Below are positions 10,748 through 21,700 of a stretch of DNA of 64,000 bases, piece by piece. A program made the position numbers and the translations under genes. Position 1 is the stretch's first letter; every line of letters begins with the position of its first letter. The notes beneath the pieces were generated by a model, which was not told where the DNA came from, did not search any database, and saw nothing but the letters and a program-made list of their open reading frames with translations. Origin of the DNA: Isochrysis galbana (taxonomy: Eukaryota > Haptophyta > Isochrysidales > Isochrysidaceae); NCBI GenBank assembly GCA_018136815.1, contig CM030934.1, positions 6,309,698 to 6,373,697 on the forward strand, read 5' to 3'.

Positions 10748-11317
10748 CGTCGTAGTAATGGAGACTGGTGATACCGGTGATGACTGGACTGGGCTCAGAC
10801 TCGTAGATGGGCTCGCGGTGGCGTAAGACGAAGAGGGTAATTCTGAACGTGACTTGGACTCGGACTCGTACTCGGGAGACGTTTTGTGGCTCGGACATGC
10901 GAAATTTGATTTGAAGGATTGAAGGTTGGATTGGGCCTGCGGCGGCTGGATTTTCGCAGACCGTGAGGTCTTGGACTGGGGATGCTTGAGGAGTGGCGGG
11001 GGGTAGCGGTTGAGCGGCTTGAGTTGATAGAGAGGCGGTGACGGTTGACTTGGTTTTGAGGACTCGTGCGTGATATCGAGAATCAGGATGGAATCATCGG
11101 CATTGGGAGAAATAGGGGCAATCGGCGAGGAGGCAGGAGAAAGAGGGGGATGGAGGTGGCAGGGCTTGTCTGGAACTTGGGGAATCTTGGGGTACCGGTT
11201 GGAGGCCGTAGAAGTACTCGGCCGTAGCGTAATACGATCTTTTGGTGGGTGGCGTTCAGGCCCACTACCCTGGACTGGTAGCGGGGTAACAGCGCGGACG
11301 TGGGCCCCGCCGGCGAC

Positions 11318-13681
11318 CTACTGGGCCGGACGGAGAACAACCATCGTGCGGAGGCGGCGGTGGACTTCTGGGTCGTTACCACACTCGCCACTGCCGCCTT
11401 CGCAGAGAAAACGAATGTATGGTTGGCAAACGACGGGGTTATGAGCTCCGTCGCCCGTGCCATACTTCCACAAGTCTGCCTCGGGCGTACCAGATGGAGC
11501 CCGGGGACGAAAGGCGCAGTACGCGCAGCCGTTGGCGTCGGTCCACTCCTTGACGTCGCGGTCTAAGTCGTCGAGACGCGGCGCCGTCATGGTGGCATCC
11601 GAGGGACGGCAGCGCGTGAGCGCAGCGCGAAGGGCCGGGTGACCCTCGTAACGAGAGATTTGCCAGAAGCGGGCTCGCGCTCGAGACCAGCTACCTGGAT
11701 CCCATTCCGAGAGGCCCGAATCGGCCGGAAGCCCAAGGCCGTTCGGAGGGGGATCACATTGGCGACGGGAAGACGTGCTTTTGCCGAGGGGACGGTCAAG
11801 AAGTGCGTCCGGTAACGGAGACGATGCGGGGTAATTCGTAGGCGGAGGCGGAGCCCGACGATTGTCAGCGCCAGTCGCCTTGCGGTTCGAGTTGTTGTTT
11901 TGCGATTTTAATGCCTCGGCCACCGCCGCTTGGACGGCGGCGACCATCGAAGCCGTAGTGTCTGCGGGGTTAGAGGCAGTCTTAGCAACCTTGGCGGTCT
12001 TGGTGGACTTGGAAGTAGTCGCCGGCGGCGTCACGGCGGCGACCGTGACCGACGCTTGTTGGCCAGCGCGGGCTTGTTCGTACGGGCTCAGGTAGCGCTG
12101 GCAGAGGTTGACGCACGAAAGGGCCGAACGAGGGAGCTCGTGGTTCTCGACGCGGAAGCGAGTCTTCGCAAGACACTCGCCGAACTTGGTCGCGTTATCC
12201 ACGCCGCGAGCCGCGTCGACCTTGTCGTTCCGAATGATGGACTCGAATCGTTGATTGATATCGTGCGACATGTTTGGGTGGTCCCAGACCGTCGTGGCAT
12301 CCACCTTCGCGTCACCCATCTTGCGGACGTACGCGCGCACCAAATTCTTGGATAACTCTAAGAGATCGGAGCCGGCTTCACGGGCTACGAGGCGGTCCCA
12401 CTCCATGGAGGCGGAGTCTTTGGCGAAGCCGGGCACGTTGGCCGCGAAGGTGGCGTCGCACTTGCGGAGAAGCACGTCGCAGGCCAGCGCGGGATTGAGA
12501 GAGAGAACCGGATCTTCGGCGAGATCGAGGAGGAAGGCGTAAATCCTTTGGTTGCCGGTGGTGCACAAGTTGGCGGCCGCTAGCAAGGATGTAAAGATTT
12601 CACGGTGGTCGCAGCCGAGCGAGAGGGCGCGCTCGAGTGGCTTGATGAAGGACAGACGAAAATCATTCCAGGAGGTGGCCGCTGTCTGGACGTTGTCCGA
12701 GGCCAGGCCCTTGGGGAACTTGATCTCGGAAAGCTCTTTGCCCATTCGGACTTGGTGATGGAGGGTGCGGTCGAGGAAGAAGCGGCTCCGAGCCCACTTG
12801 GTCACGTGCTCCTTCTCGAAAAACACACGGTAGTGCCAAACATTGCCGGCCCGAGAGAGGCCGCCGTTGAGAATGGCGTGGATTAGCTCGAAATCGTCGG
12901 AGTTCTTGTAGAGAGAAGCTACCTCATAGGGGGACATGTTAAACAGTTGGTCCCATGAGGCTAGGATGACCTCTCGCTCAGAAACATCCCCGGCGAGGCT
13001 TGGATCGACGGGATGCCGCCGAGTCGCCGGATTTGGAAGCGAGCGGAGGCCCGCGACGGTGGGTGGAGGTTGGGGATCAGAAACAGGCTTGACAGACGGG
13101 ACAGGAACGGGTGTATTGGGTACGGGATCGGAAATCGGATTTGGCGGAACGGAGAACGGCGCGGCGGGCAAAGGTTGAGAAGGGAACTTGGCCGAGGCAG
13201 GGGGAGCACCGATGGAGTTGTCTCCTTCTTCCACAAGCGGTGGCGAAGTTTCGACTCGAGACGAAGTCGTAGTGCCCGCTTGGCCCTGTAGAATGTTGAG
13301 TATCGTGTTGAAGGTAGACCCCACCTCTCGCTGAAATTCTTCGTGGCGCTGGGCGGCTTGGAGGGTAGAGGACTCGAGGCGGTCGACAGCGCCGCGGAGA
13401 GCCTCGATCTGGACTTGTTGGTCCATGATTTGGGCGGCGCCGACGGTGGCGGTCGGAGGTGGAACGACGTTACGTTTGGGGTACGAATACGTCGACGGGG
13501 GTGGAACAAACTCTTCATATGGTGGGGGCTCGAAAGGAGGGAGGGACCGGACGGAACCCACATCATCTTCAGCACCAACCACAGAGGGATTGAGAGAGGA
13601 AGGAACACTTGGCAAAGGATCAGCGAAAGAAAGGAGAGGAAAGGCCACCGGTGGAGCAACGGACGAGGCTAGAGGACCCAT
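11318..13681 (-). CDS. Gag-like protein of the retroelement
   Basis: 787 codons, uninterrupted. The Pro-rich N-terminus is followed by a coiled coil (about residues 85-130, IMDQQVQIEALRGAVDRLES). A second Pro-rich linker precedes an alpha-helical capsid-like core (about 235-520, starting WDQLFNMSPYEVASLY). An Ala/Lys-rich linker leads to a Cys/His-containing C-terminus (CAYC, then H and C residues around GDGAHNPVVCQPYIRFLC), which could be a zinc-binding module in place of the common CCHC knuckle. Position and architecture make it the gag of the downstream pol. The capsid assignment is by architecture, since gag sequences diverge fast. Confidence 0.75.
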   Translation of the reverse strand: MGPLASSVAPPVAFPLLSFADPLPSVPSSLNPSVVGAEDDVGSVRSLPPFEPPPYEEFVPPPSTYSYPKRNVVPPPTATVGAAQIMDQQVQIEALRGAVDRLESSTLQAAQRHEEFQREVGSTFNTILNILQGQAGTTTSSRVETSPPLVEEGDNSIGAPPASAKFPSQPLPAAPFSVPPNPISDPVPNTPVPVPSVKPVSDPQPPPTVAGLRSLPNPATRRHPVDPSLAGDVSEREVILASWDQLFNMSPYEVASLYKNSDDFELIHAILNGGLSRAGNVWHYRVFFEKEHVTKWARSRFFLDRTLHHQVRMGKELSEIKFPKGLASDNVQTAATSWNDFRLSFIKPLERALSLGCDHREIFTSLLAAANLCTTGNQRIYAFLLDLAEDPVLSLNPALACDVLLRKCDATFAANVPGFAKDSASMEWDRLVAREAGSDLLELSKNLVRAYVRKMGDAKVDATTVWDHPNMSHDINQRFESIIRNDKVDAARGVDNATKFGECLAKTRFRVENHELPRSALSCVNLCQRYLSPYEQARAGQQASVTVAAVTPPATTSKSTKTAKVAKTASNPADTTASMVAAVQAAVAEALKSQNNNSNRKATGADNRRAPPPPTNYPASSPLPDALLDRPLGKSTSSRRQCDPPPNGLGLPADSGLSEWDPGSWSRARARFWQISRYEGHPALRAALTRCRPSDATMTAPRLDDLDRDVKEWTDANGCAYCAFRPRAPSGTPEADLWKYGTGDGAHNPVVCQPYIRFLCEGGSGECGNDPEVHRRLRTMVVLRPAQ

Positions 13682-14355
13682 TCCAGCTCCAGTTGACGGG
13701 GTGTGAGTAGAGGCCCGCGGAGGCGGCGGAACTTCGACCGTCGGCGCGGAGAGGCGAGAGGGGGGAGAACTGGCTCGGAAAGGCTCTCCTTTGAAGAAGG
13801 GAGGGGTCCCACGAGGCTCTCTTCCCCAGGAGACTTCGACCCGAACAGCTCGGGAAGAGAAGAAGAAGAGACGGGCTCATGACGCGGGGACGATGAAGAT
13901 TTCTCAAGGGAAGAACTCGACGTGACGACCGGAGCCGAAGGCGCGAGCGAAGATTTTGTGCTTGTCAGAGCAAGGCTGATCTCACTCTTGGAGATTGCCT
14001 GCGAGGGCGCGCCGGCAGCTAGCGCGGAACGCGGTTCTTGTGGGGAGCTCATGGAGCTTTCCTCGGGGGTGACTACGGGCATGGTGATCGACGCACGACG
14101 CACGACGCACGCACGGAGCACGGTGGGCGCGGAAGTGCGAAAGGAGGCTTGTGGGAGGTGGTGGCAGGCGACTGGGGGTGGCTCAGGCGCGTGCTTGACT
14201 TGTATTGACTCGTTGACTCGGGGTATAGACTCGGGAACTCGGGGGGACTCGCTTGGGAACACGGTGGGACTCGACGAAGTTGCTACAAAAACACCCACAA
14301 GAAACCCAAAAACCAAAGTCCTTGGGCTCAGAAAACTAACGTAAACACTCCGCAA
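13669..14355 (-). CDS. Leader ORF upstream of gag, possibly gag N-terminal extension
   Basis: 228 codons starting MRSVYVSFLSPRTL with one hydrophobic stretch (residues 10-26), then Ser/Pro-rich sequence of the same style as the gag N-terminus. It overlaps the gag start by 13 bp in another frame, so it is either a separate leader protein or a gag extension joined by frameshifting or an indel. No domain is recognised. Confidence 0.4.
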   Translation of the reverse strand: MRSVYVSFLSPRTLVFGFLVGVFVATSSSPTVFPSESPRVPESIPRVNESIQVKHAPEPPPVACHHLPQASFRTSAPTVLRACVVRRASITMPVVTPEESSMSSPQEPRSALAAGAPSQAISKSEISLALTSTKSSLAPSAPVVTSSSSLEKSSSSPRHEPVSSSSLPELFGSKSPGEESLVGPLPSSKESLSEPVLPPLASPRRRSKFRRLRGPLLTPRQLELEWVL

Positions 14356-15160
14356 TCATACGATAAACAAACCCTCCCCGTGCGACAAAGGCTGAGGTCG
14401 CGATCGCTCGTCATGCGCGAAGAAATACGGAAAGAGAGCGCAAAACTACGCAAACGAAGGGTTCAAACTATCGTTAAAGTGAAAACTCGTCCGCTGAAGC
14501 CAACGCGGAGGGTCGAGGAGAGGTCCAAACTCGCGCGGGGGGAAGAAGGCGATGTGCAGAGAGACCTTCTAGACAAGCGACGAGCAAGGGGCGACGAAAC
14601 AAGACGCGAGACGCGGGGCGCGTGCCATTCGTTCTTCCTTTCTTTCACCGAAAACGCGGCGAAACTAACGTTAAACATCGGTACCCCCTCCGCGAGAATC
14701 GCGAAGAAGAACGGACGAGATGGAGGCAATCATCGAAGGAATCGCGAGAGGAATCGAAGCGAGGGGGGGGAACAGCGCGCGCGGGGGGGGGAACGAACGA
14801 CGGCCGGAGGAAACGAACCGCGCGCGGAGGGGAAGAACCTCGCGCGGGGGGGGGGGAATAATATAACGGCCGGAGGCGACGGATGGCACGCCGAGAGGAA
14901 GAACCTGCCGCGGGGGGCGAGGGACCGAGGGCACGGCGGGGCAGCGTGGGAGGGCGCGAGGGTGATCTCGGAGCGAGATCGCGTCCTTTCCCTCGCGGAG
15001 CGCAGAGAGACCCCCACGGAACATCCTGGGACCGGAGAATGTTTTGGACGAAACTTCCCTCCGTCGGCCGAGGAGAGGAGGACGGAGAGAGAGAGAGAGA
15101 GAGTCTCGCAGAGCAACTGCGGAACGAGAAGTCGAAGTCATGCCGGTTTATTACCTTAAA
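14356..15160. other. Purine-rich region upstream of the retroelement ORFs
   Basis: G/A-rich sequence with several runs of eight or more G (for example near 14766, 14788 and 14846) and a GA repeat at 15087-15104. It may be the 5' leader or LTR of the retroelement, but no matching copy exists on the other side within the window, so LTR status is unproven. Confidence 0.4.
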
Positions 15161-15374
15161 CGAGCCAACAATTATAGTAACAGCAAAAACAAAATTCGAA
15201 TCGCAAATTTCGAGACCAAAATCTGCAAACCTGGACTTGAGACCATGGGGAATCCGAATCTGTGTGTCTTGTGCGTCAGTGGCAACACGGGGAACTGTTC
15301 AATTGTAATTGTGAGCGCGTACCTTACACGAATATTCATGCCTACAGCCTTCAGATGGGCAGGAATACAACAGT

Positions 15375-15626
15375 TTCACGGTCGATCCGACCGACGTACG
15401 CGACTTCACAACCAAAGTGTTACAATGGTGGGCACTCAACCACACAAGGATCCCAACCTGGGCATTGGCTGCTCGCATTGCCTTCTCATTGACTCCCAAT
15501 TCGGCCGGATGTGAGCGTGTGTTTTCTCTTGTCCAATGTATGTTTGGCTCGTTACAAACCGCTTCGCTTGCCGATCAAATCCAAGCCGCACTCATGTTGC
15601 GGTACAACGATCGTGATGTGTGCTAA
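15375..15626 (+). pseudogene. hAT transposase C-terminal dimerisation region, remnant
   Basis: From TTC at 15375 the frame reads FTVDPTDVRDF, a tryptophan pair, then FSLTPNSAGCERVFS and LADQIQAALMLRYN, ending at the stop before 15627. This is the hAT C-terminal dimerisation domain, whose hallmark is the small-residue/ERVFS box. The upstream catalytic domain is missing in this reading direction, so it is a fragment. Confidence 0.75.
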
Positions 15627-17106
15627 GTGTTTGAAGTGCTTGTGCTTAGAAGTGCTAACAACTAACAACTAACTAACGTACCAACAACACTCTACACTCT
15701 ACACTCACGTAGCCACTCACTAGCCGAATAAAGTTAGGCGGGACCATTGTCGCGGCTACCCGGGGCACTCCACGGGCCGACATGTAAGCGCCGCCGCAAG
15801 GACTCCGAGCGAGCAACTTGAGCAACTTGCGAGCAACTTAGCCCCATTTCCGAGCAACTCCGAGCAACTTTGACGAGCAACTTTGGGGGTCTGAGCGAGC
15901 AACTCTTGCCTGGCCCTAACCGCGGTTCTTGGGATAATACTCTGAGACGTAAACAGGAAGGTGCACGGTGCACGAGGGAAGAGAGAAGGAATCAGGAATA
16001 TAGGGAATCGGCGAGTATTGCTTTAGTATGAGCCGATGAAGCGTCGTGGGTGTTGATGAAGGTGAGATTCCTTAGGTGCACTAAATCGACCTGAGAGTGA
16101 GCTGAGATGCCCAAGATGAAGGCGAGGTCTAGAAGTCGATGTGCAAACGACTCGGGAACCCTAAGAACTCGATGTGCATCAACTGCAGAAAAAAAAACAT
16201 CTGAAGATTCTGATTCTGGGCTACTCGCCTATTAGATCTAGGTTACTTACCAAGGGGAAGGGGGGCGACACCGCCCTTATCTCCCCTCTCTTCACCTCCT
16301 CCATTTCCCCGCGACAGACTTTTTACTTATAACCTGTACCTGTGAGTTATTTTAAGTCTCAAGGTCTCGTTGATGGGTATATCGCCTCTTCTCCTACTTT
16401 TTCTTGATGTCATCAAACGTTCCACGATTGTCGTCTGTCTTCTGTTATACCTCGGTCGCAGCTCCCCCAGCGAGGTCTGCCCTCGTTGTGCCGACTCCTC
16501 CGTCGCATGTCTGCGCGTTGCTGAATTGCCTTGGTGCCGACGCTTGGCCGTCCGTCCAGGTGTGGTTAGTTTTCGCCCCGTTTGGTTTAGTGTGTGTGGT
16601 TCAGTGTCCTTATCTTCGTTGGGACCTCGTACTGTAGCCTCTCGTGTCTACCTTGGACCTAAGAAGCTCTCATTCTCATTCTCTCTCTCCCACTATCTCG
16701 CTAGCTAGTCTCGTCTCTACTCTCCGACGCCACGCGTTGCAACCCTCCGGCCTTCCGTCTACCTTTTCGCTCGTAGCGTTCGATGGTAGACACTGTCAGA
16801 CCCGATTCTTACTATGACCTTTCAGACTCCTCGGGATACTTAGGTATCCTGGCGTGGAGATACATCCTTACGGACTTTTACAACATCCAATATGGCAACG
16901 CGGACGGTAGGTCCGTTAGAGCAATACTGAGAGCAATCCTTACGAGAGCCACTTATTAGTAACGGCAAAGGTCGGTTTCTTTCAAAGATTAAAAAAACAA
17001 CGCGAGAACATGGGGCTACACGCCCCGAGCAACAAACATGTACGGAAAACGATAAGCCCCCTGTACACTGTAGACAAGGATTTCAATCTAGGAGCAACAG
17101 GCAGAG
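15627..17106. repeat. Gene-free stretch with GAGCAACTT tandem repeats
   Basis: Between about 15805 and 15905 the motif GAGCAACTT or GAGCAACTC recurs at irregular 8-30 bp spacing (at least seven times). The rest shows no gene. A 19-bp string (TTACTATGACCTTTCAGAC) at 16809-16827 recurs at 18214-18232. Confidence 0.6.
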
Positions 17107-17385
17107 GTGCCTAGGGAGAGCAGGCCAAAAGGTGGTCTCGAGCTACTACGCTGTAGTGAGACACGGTTTGCATCAAAGGTGCTGATGGCTGATCGATATG
17201 TAAATTGTCACCCGGTGCTGGAGCGGCTCATGATCGATGACGCGTACAATGCGTGGTTGACCAAGCAGACCAGGGAAATCAAGGAGAAGGGGGCTGAGGT
17301 GAAACGAATCATTCGATGTGAAGACACGTGGGATGCCATAAAGCTTTGTATAAGGACGTTGCTACCTGTCGTCTCGCCGAGCGGG
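17107..17385 (+). pseudogene. hAT transposase internal fragment
   Basis: The frame includes SETRFASKVLMADRYV and then a helical stretch with EDTWDAIKLCIRTLLPVV, typical of the region of hAT transposases around the insertion domain (TRF/W box followed by large helices). After LLPVV the match stops and the frame enters unrelated repeat sequence. It lies downstream of the C-terminal hAT fragment at 15.4 kb, so the two fragments come from different copies or from a rearranged one. Confidence 0.65.
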
Positions 17386-17742
17386 CCCAGAAGTCTGGCT
17401 CGGGGTCAACTCCCTCGAGTTCTAGGAGAAGTTCGACGATGGCGGCGTACACCGTCGTGTCCTGGATTATGATGTCTCCGGCCTGGTGGAATGAGAGCTC
17501 GAAGGTGGCGTCTGAATCTGAGATGGTGTTGTCTTCGTCGGAGTCTTGTCCCTGTGAGGCAGGGATGGGGGTGTCCGTACTCAGTGTCGTGCGGGCGCGG
17601 GCAGTGAGCGGTGTCATTCGGCTCTGGTCTCTCCCAGGGGGGTCGTACATTTGTGTCTCATGCGTGCTGCGTGCTGAGTGTGAGGGGGTGCCTCTGGAGA
17701 GTGTGTTGTGCGTTGAAGTGGAGTGGATATTGTGCCCATAAG

Positions 17743-18107
17743 GGCCACCCGGCCTCGGGCCGCGCTGCCGGAGCAGCGCGGCCCTTGCCAGGGCGAGAGG
17801 GGCCTCTGCCATAAGGCATGCCCAATGGAAGGGTGGCTTCATGAGCCTGGCATTGATGGGGTGCTTCCAGCAGCCTGCTGTCCCCCATGGGGGAGGCCAG
17901 CATGGCTGCCATGGGTGGTGTGGCCGGGGCCACGGGCCGTGTGGCGCGACCGGAGTCGCACGCACCTGCTCGGCCTCGGTGGGCGGACGCGGCCGCTTCG
18001 ACAGCGGCTGCTCCATGGGCGCTGGTGGGGCGCCCTCGGCGGGGGGCCCGAAGGAGAGGGGAGTCGCGGCGGCGCGCTCCATCGCGTCTAAGTATAAACT
18101 TAGTTGG
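17743..18107 (+). repeat. LINE-type repeat copy ending in a terminal hairpin
   Basis: GC-rich repeat whose last 225 bp match, at roughly 80% by eye, the minus-strand copy at 59790-60015. The end is CTCCATCGCGT followed by the hairpin CTAAGT-ATAA-ACTTAG (18088-18103) and TTGG. The sequences at the two ends (GGCCACCCGG near 17743, GGCCACACGG from 18106) resemble an imperfect target-site duplication. The long minus-strand open frame here (17309-18175) is probably not a gene. Confidence 0.6.
17757..17784. other. Perfect 12-bp stem-loop
   Basis: GGGCCGCGCTGC, loop CGGA, then the exact complement. Very GC-rich and inside the repeat copy, so likely an internal structural element of the repeat. Confidence 0.8.
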
Positions 18108-18791
18108 CCACACGGACTGTAAGCTTGCGCACTGACGGCCCATCCGGGGGGGGGTACACTAGCAAGCTGCCTCACGCCGCATACGTAGCGGGAATTTTTA
18201 AGAAGATTTTTTTTTACTATGACCTTTCAGACATCTTCCCGCAAACAGCAATCAACGAACCCTCTATGGCCGCGTCAGCTGCCGGCTCGATCGAACGGCC
18301 CTCTGCCTATGAGCCAGTAGTCATCGCATGTTCGACACAGATGCACATGTGCACCCCAACGGCTCTTCTTTTCTTTTTTCGCGAAGCCAACCTCCCAACT
18401 CCCAAATGGCCCCAAACAACGCATCCCGCGGCGAAGGAGTGCCCGTTTTTGAAACATTCGCACTACCGAACGGTTACCATTGAGCTCAAATGGCTCGGCA
18501 GTCCTTGGGCCTTGGGCACCGGGCACCCCATCGAGCTCTGCCCACAGCCGCGGCCACACCGATATCTGCCATTGCATTCTGGAGGTATTGCCCCAGACCT
18601 GCGGCGGACTGCCAGCGCGGCCGCCGCCATGGGGACCTCCGTAGAAGCCCCGCCGATAGTTGCGCCTACCACCTTAATAAGCAGCAAACGCTAAAGAAAC
18701 GCTGAGAAACTTGGTGAAGCCCCAGACCCAGAATCCTCCCTTTTTCTTTTTTTGTTCGTGTTGGCGCGCGCTCGGGCCGGGCAGCCGATCA

Positions 18792-21700
18792 ATGGGAGTG
18801 GCGGGACTCTCGAGCTGGGTGGATGAGCAGGCGGCAGAGGTGGCGGTGCTCGCCCCGCTGGGCGAGGATACGCGCGTGCTCATCGATGGCGGTTGGTTCG
18901 TCTTCTACGCCCTCCGTCAGCACGGCGCGCGCGCTCAGGCCGGCGACTACGCCGCGCTAGACCACTGCTTCCACGCAGCGTTCAGCAACCTCCGTGCGGC
19001 AGCTCTGGTGCCAGAGGTGTTCCTCGACGGTCCTGCGACCCGGCTGAAGGCCGAGACGGTGGAGAAGCGGAACATTGATCGGCAGCGACGGCTCGAGGCG
19101 CTCCACCTCGCATGCCTCGATGGCACGAACGTGCAGGCAGAGCAGCTGCCCGAGCCAGCGCTCATGTACGAACAACTCGCGGCCTCGACCATGGAGGCGG
19201 GCGTGCGGCTGGTCCAATGTGAAGGCGAGGCGGACGTCGACCTAGCACTCTCATGTGCCAGCGCGCCCCGTGGCTCGTGCGTCATTCTAGGACAGGATTC
19301 AGACTTCTTCTTCTTCCGTGACGTGAGCTATGTGCGGATGTCGGACCTCTTGATCTCGGATGGCGGTGGCACAGTGCAACTGTGTGAGCCTCGCGACGCA
19401 AAGACGGGCGTGCTGCGGGTTTTTGCCCGCCTCTGGACACGCGAGCTTCTGTCCGAGGTGAGCGGGCTTCCTGCGCCACGATTGATTGACTGGGCAGTCC
19501 TGTGCGGCAATGATCACACCTCTTCCTTCCAGCTTGCATCATACGGAGCTGTTGTGGCTGAGACTCTGGGAAGCGAGGGGCTCACCTCCTCTCGCCCATC
19601 GCCAGAGGCAATTCGCGAATGGCTCAGGGTGCACGCCTTTGATCATCCGGATGGCTGGCTTGAGGCGGCGGCGGAACCTGCACTCTCTCGCGCGCTTCGT
19701 TTCTCTCGTGCCCTCTATGACTTGGATTTGGGGGTCCTTGATTCTTTCCCTCTCGATTCAACCGCCTCGCGGGCCAAGCCTCTTGAGCTCATACCGCGAG
19801 CTGGTGCTGATCTCTCTTCCATTGGCCGCGCAGCGCTTTCCGAGCTCGCGGACGGCGGGTGCGGCAGAGTCATTGCCAGATTGGATGGGCGGGACTCTAA
19901 ACGGACCTACCTGTTGTCGTATCAACACAAGGCGTTGAAGAGGATCATCGAGGGGGAGCGCATTCGAGATGACAAGGACAGAAGGTTGAATTCAACAACT
20001 ATCGTCATCGGTGCTGGTGTTAGTGGCAGTGCCGCGTGCAGAAACTCGCCCATCCTACCCTCTTCTCTGGCGTGGGCAGACGTGCAAGTAGCTATCAATT
20101 ACCAGTCGCTATGTAGGCTACTCCTCCGCGCCCAAGCCATGGAGCCTGAGCCACCGAAGTTGCTGTTCGACGGGCCGACGTACTATTCTTTGTGTGCATC
20201 AATTCAAGCCGAGGAGGCCATCCTGGCGGCGGCGGCGGCGGTGAACCGGCGCATCCTGACCCCTGCGGAGCGGATGGTCCAGGGGGTCGCAATCGGATCA
20301 CAACGAAATGCACTTACAAGGCAGCCTCCCGCGCAAATCGATCCGGCCGCCTATGGCACCACATGCGCCGCAGCTGCGGCGGCAGCGCGGCTGTGTATGC
20401 AGTGCGGTTGGCGGGCAGAAGGCGACAGGGACCCGGGAAATGGGAGCTGGTACGGTCATAGGTGCTGGCCGGAGTTGGGGGGAGAAGACGGGGACGTGCA
20501 ATACAATGATGACCTTCGCTTGAACGAGGATGCTCCACAACCGGCTAGCCAGCGACCTCCCCGGCCACGCCTGCCTGTAGATGAATATGAATCCGAGATT
20601 CTTCGTCGCATAGGATCGCATAGAGTCAGCCTTCTGGCCGGGGAGACCGGATCAGGAAAGTCTTCACGCGTCCCAGCCATGATACTTGGCGCAAACCCTC
20701 ATGCAAGGTTGATGGTGGCGCAACCGAGGAGAATTGGCGCGCACTCCTTGTTCGAGCGCGCACGTGGTGGCGAAGATGGTGAGCTGTACGGTCTGAGGAT
20801 GGGCCATGGTGTTCGGGACGAAGGGCCACGAACGCGCTGTTGGTATGTCACCACTGGCTACATGGTGCGCCTCGTCGGGCGGGCTGGTGGCGGCGGGCGC
20901 GCCGTGGCAGCTCTCACGCATATCATTATCGATGAATGCCACGAGCGAGCGACAGATTCTGACGTGCTGTGCCTTCTCGTAAGGCGACTACTCTCATTTC
21001 ACCCGAGCCTCAAAGTTGTGCTGATGTCGGCTACCTTGCACGTACAATTACTATTCAACTATTTCGCAGCAACTGTTGGTCTAGACGCCATTGCTCAGCC
21101 GCTCGCAGTCGGGGTTCGGCGATTCCCTCTAGCCGAACTCTTCCTTGAGGAGACGCTTGAGGCGTTAGGAGCGGTTTTGCCCGATCGTTTACGCACTGCT
21201 GCTGCCAAACTTACGAGAATTCGCCTGCCGCAGCACGACGCGAAGGGAGTGCGCATTTCATCCGAGGTGATGAACGCCATGGTTAGTTTGGCACCCTTCG
21301 TTGTTCGTCTTGCCGCTGCAACAGCAGCAACCGACGCGCAGCTCGACGAAAGAGGAGCTTCGGCCGGAGGCGGTGCTGTTCTCATTTTTGTGCCAGGCAT
21401 GGCCGAAATCGAAGAGCTGGCCACTTCATTCCAGGTGAGGTGTCACTGTGTCCAAAATTGCCGGCTTCGCTCAACACTTGATCATCGCTCTCCGAGAGGC
21501 TCGCAACCACTTTCGCCCCCTGTGTATTTTCCGTCGCAGGGCCTACCGCAATTCCTCTTCCTGCCCATTCACTCCCAACTTCCTTTCGACGACCAGCTCG
21601 ACGCGCTCTCTCCCGCGCCGCCGGGAGTGACGAAAGTCGTTGCAGCCACAAATGCAGCAGAGTCGTCAATCACTTTGCCCGATGTCGACGCGGTCATCGA

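Larger units (their letters stand above)
4007..14355 (-). mobile_element. Degraded Ty3/gypsy-type retroelement encoding a DNA methyltransferase domain
   Basis: On the minus strand, reading from high to low coordinates: leader ORF (14355-13669), gag (13681-11318), a long Ser/Pro/Glu-rich region with a cytosine-methyltransferase-like domain (10747-7412), aspartic protease and reverse transcriptase (7415-4881), RT thumb and RNase H (5094-4007). No DDE integrase is seen before the scaffold gap. The pol frame is broken by a 611-bp tandem duplication and by two single-base frameshifts (near 5100 and 4605), so the copy is dead unless these are assembly errors. LTRs could not be identified: the 5' side is purine-rich and the 3' side runs into the gap. 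The reverse transcriptase wording and the protease place it with Metaviridae rather than DIRS. Confidence 0.85.

Noticed and set aside
14380-15159. 259-codon K/R/E-rich frame
   Set aside because: It is generated by GA-rich sequence with long G runs, and no domain or start context is seen.
14356-15160. LTR of the gypsy-type element
   Set aside because: No second copy is found near the 3' end inside the window. Without a matching pair and a target duplication I do not call an LTR.
17309-18175. 288-codon minus-strand open frame
   Set aside because: It spans the hAT fragment and the LINE-type repeat on the other strand, and its Pro/Ala/Arg-rich translation follows from GC-rich repeat composition.
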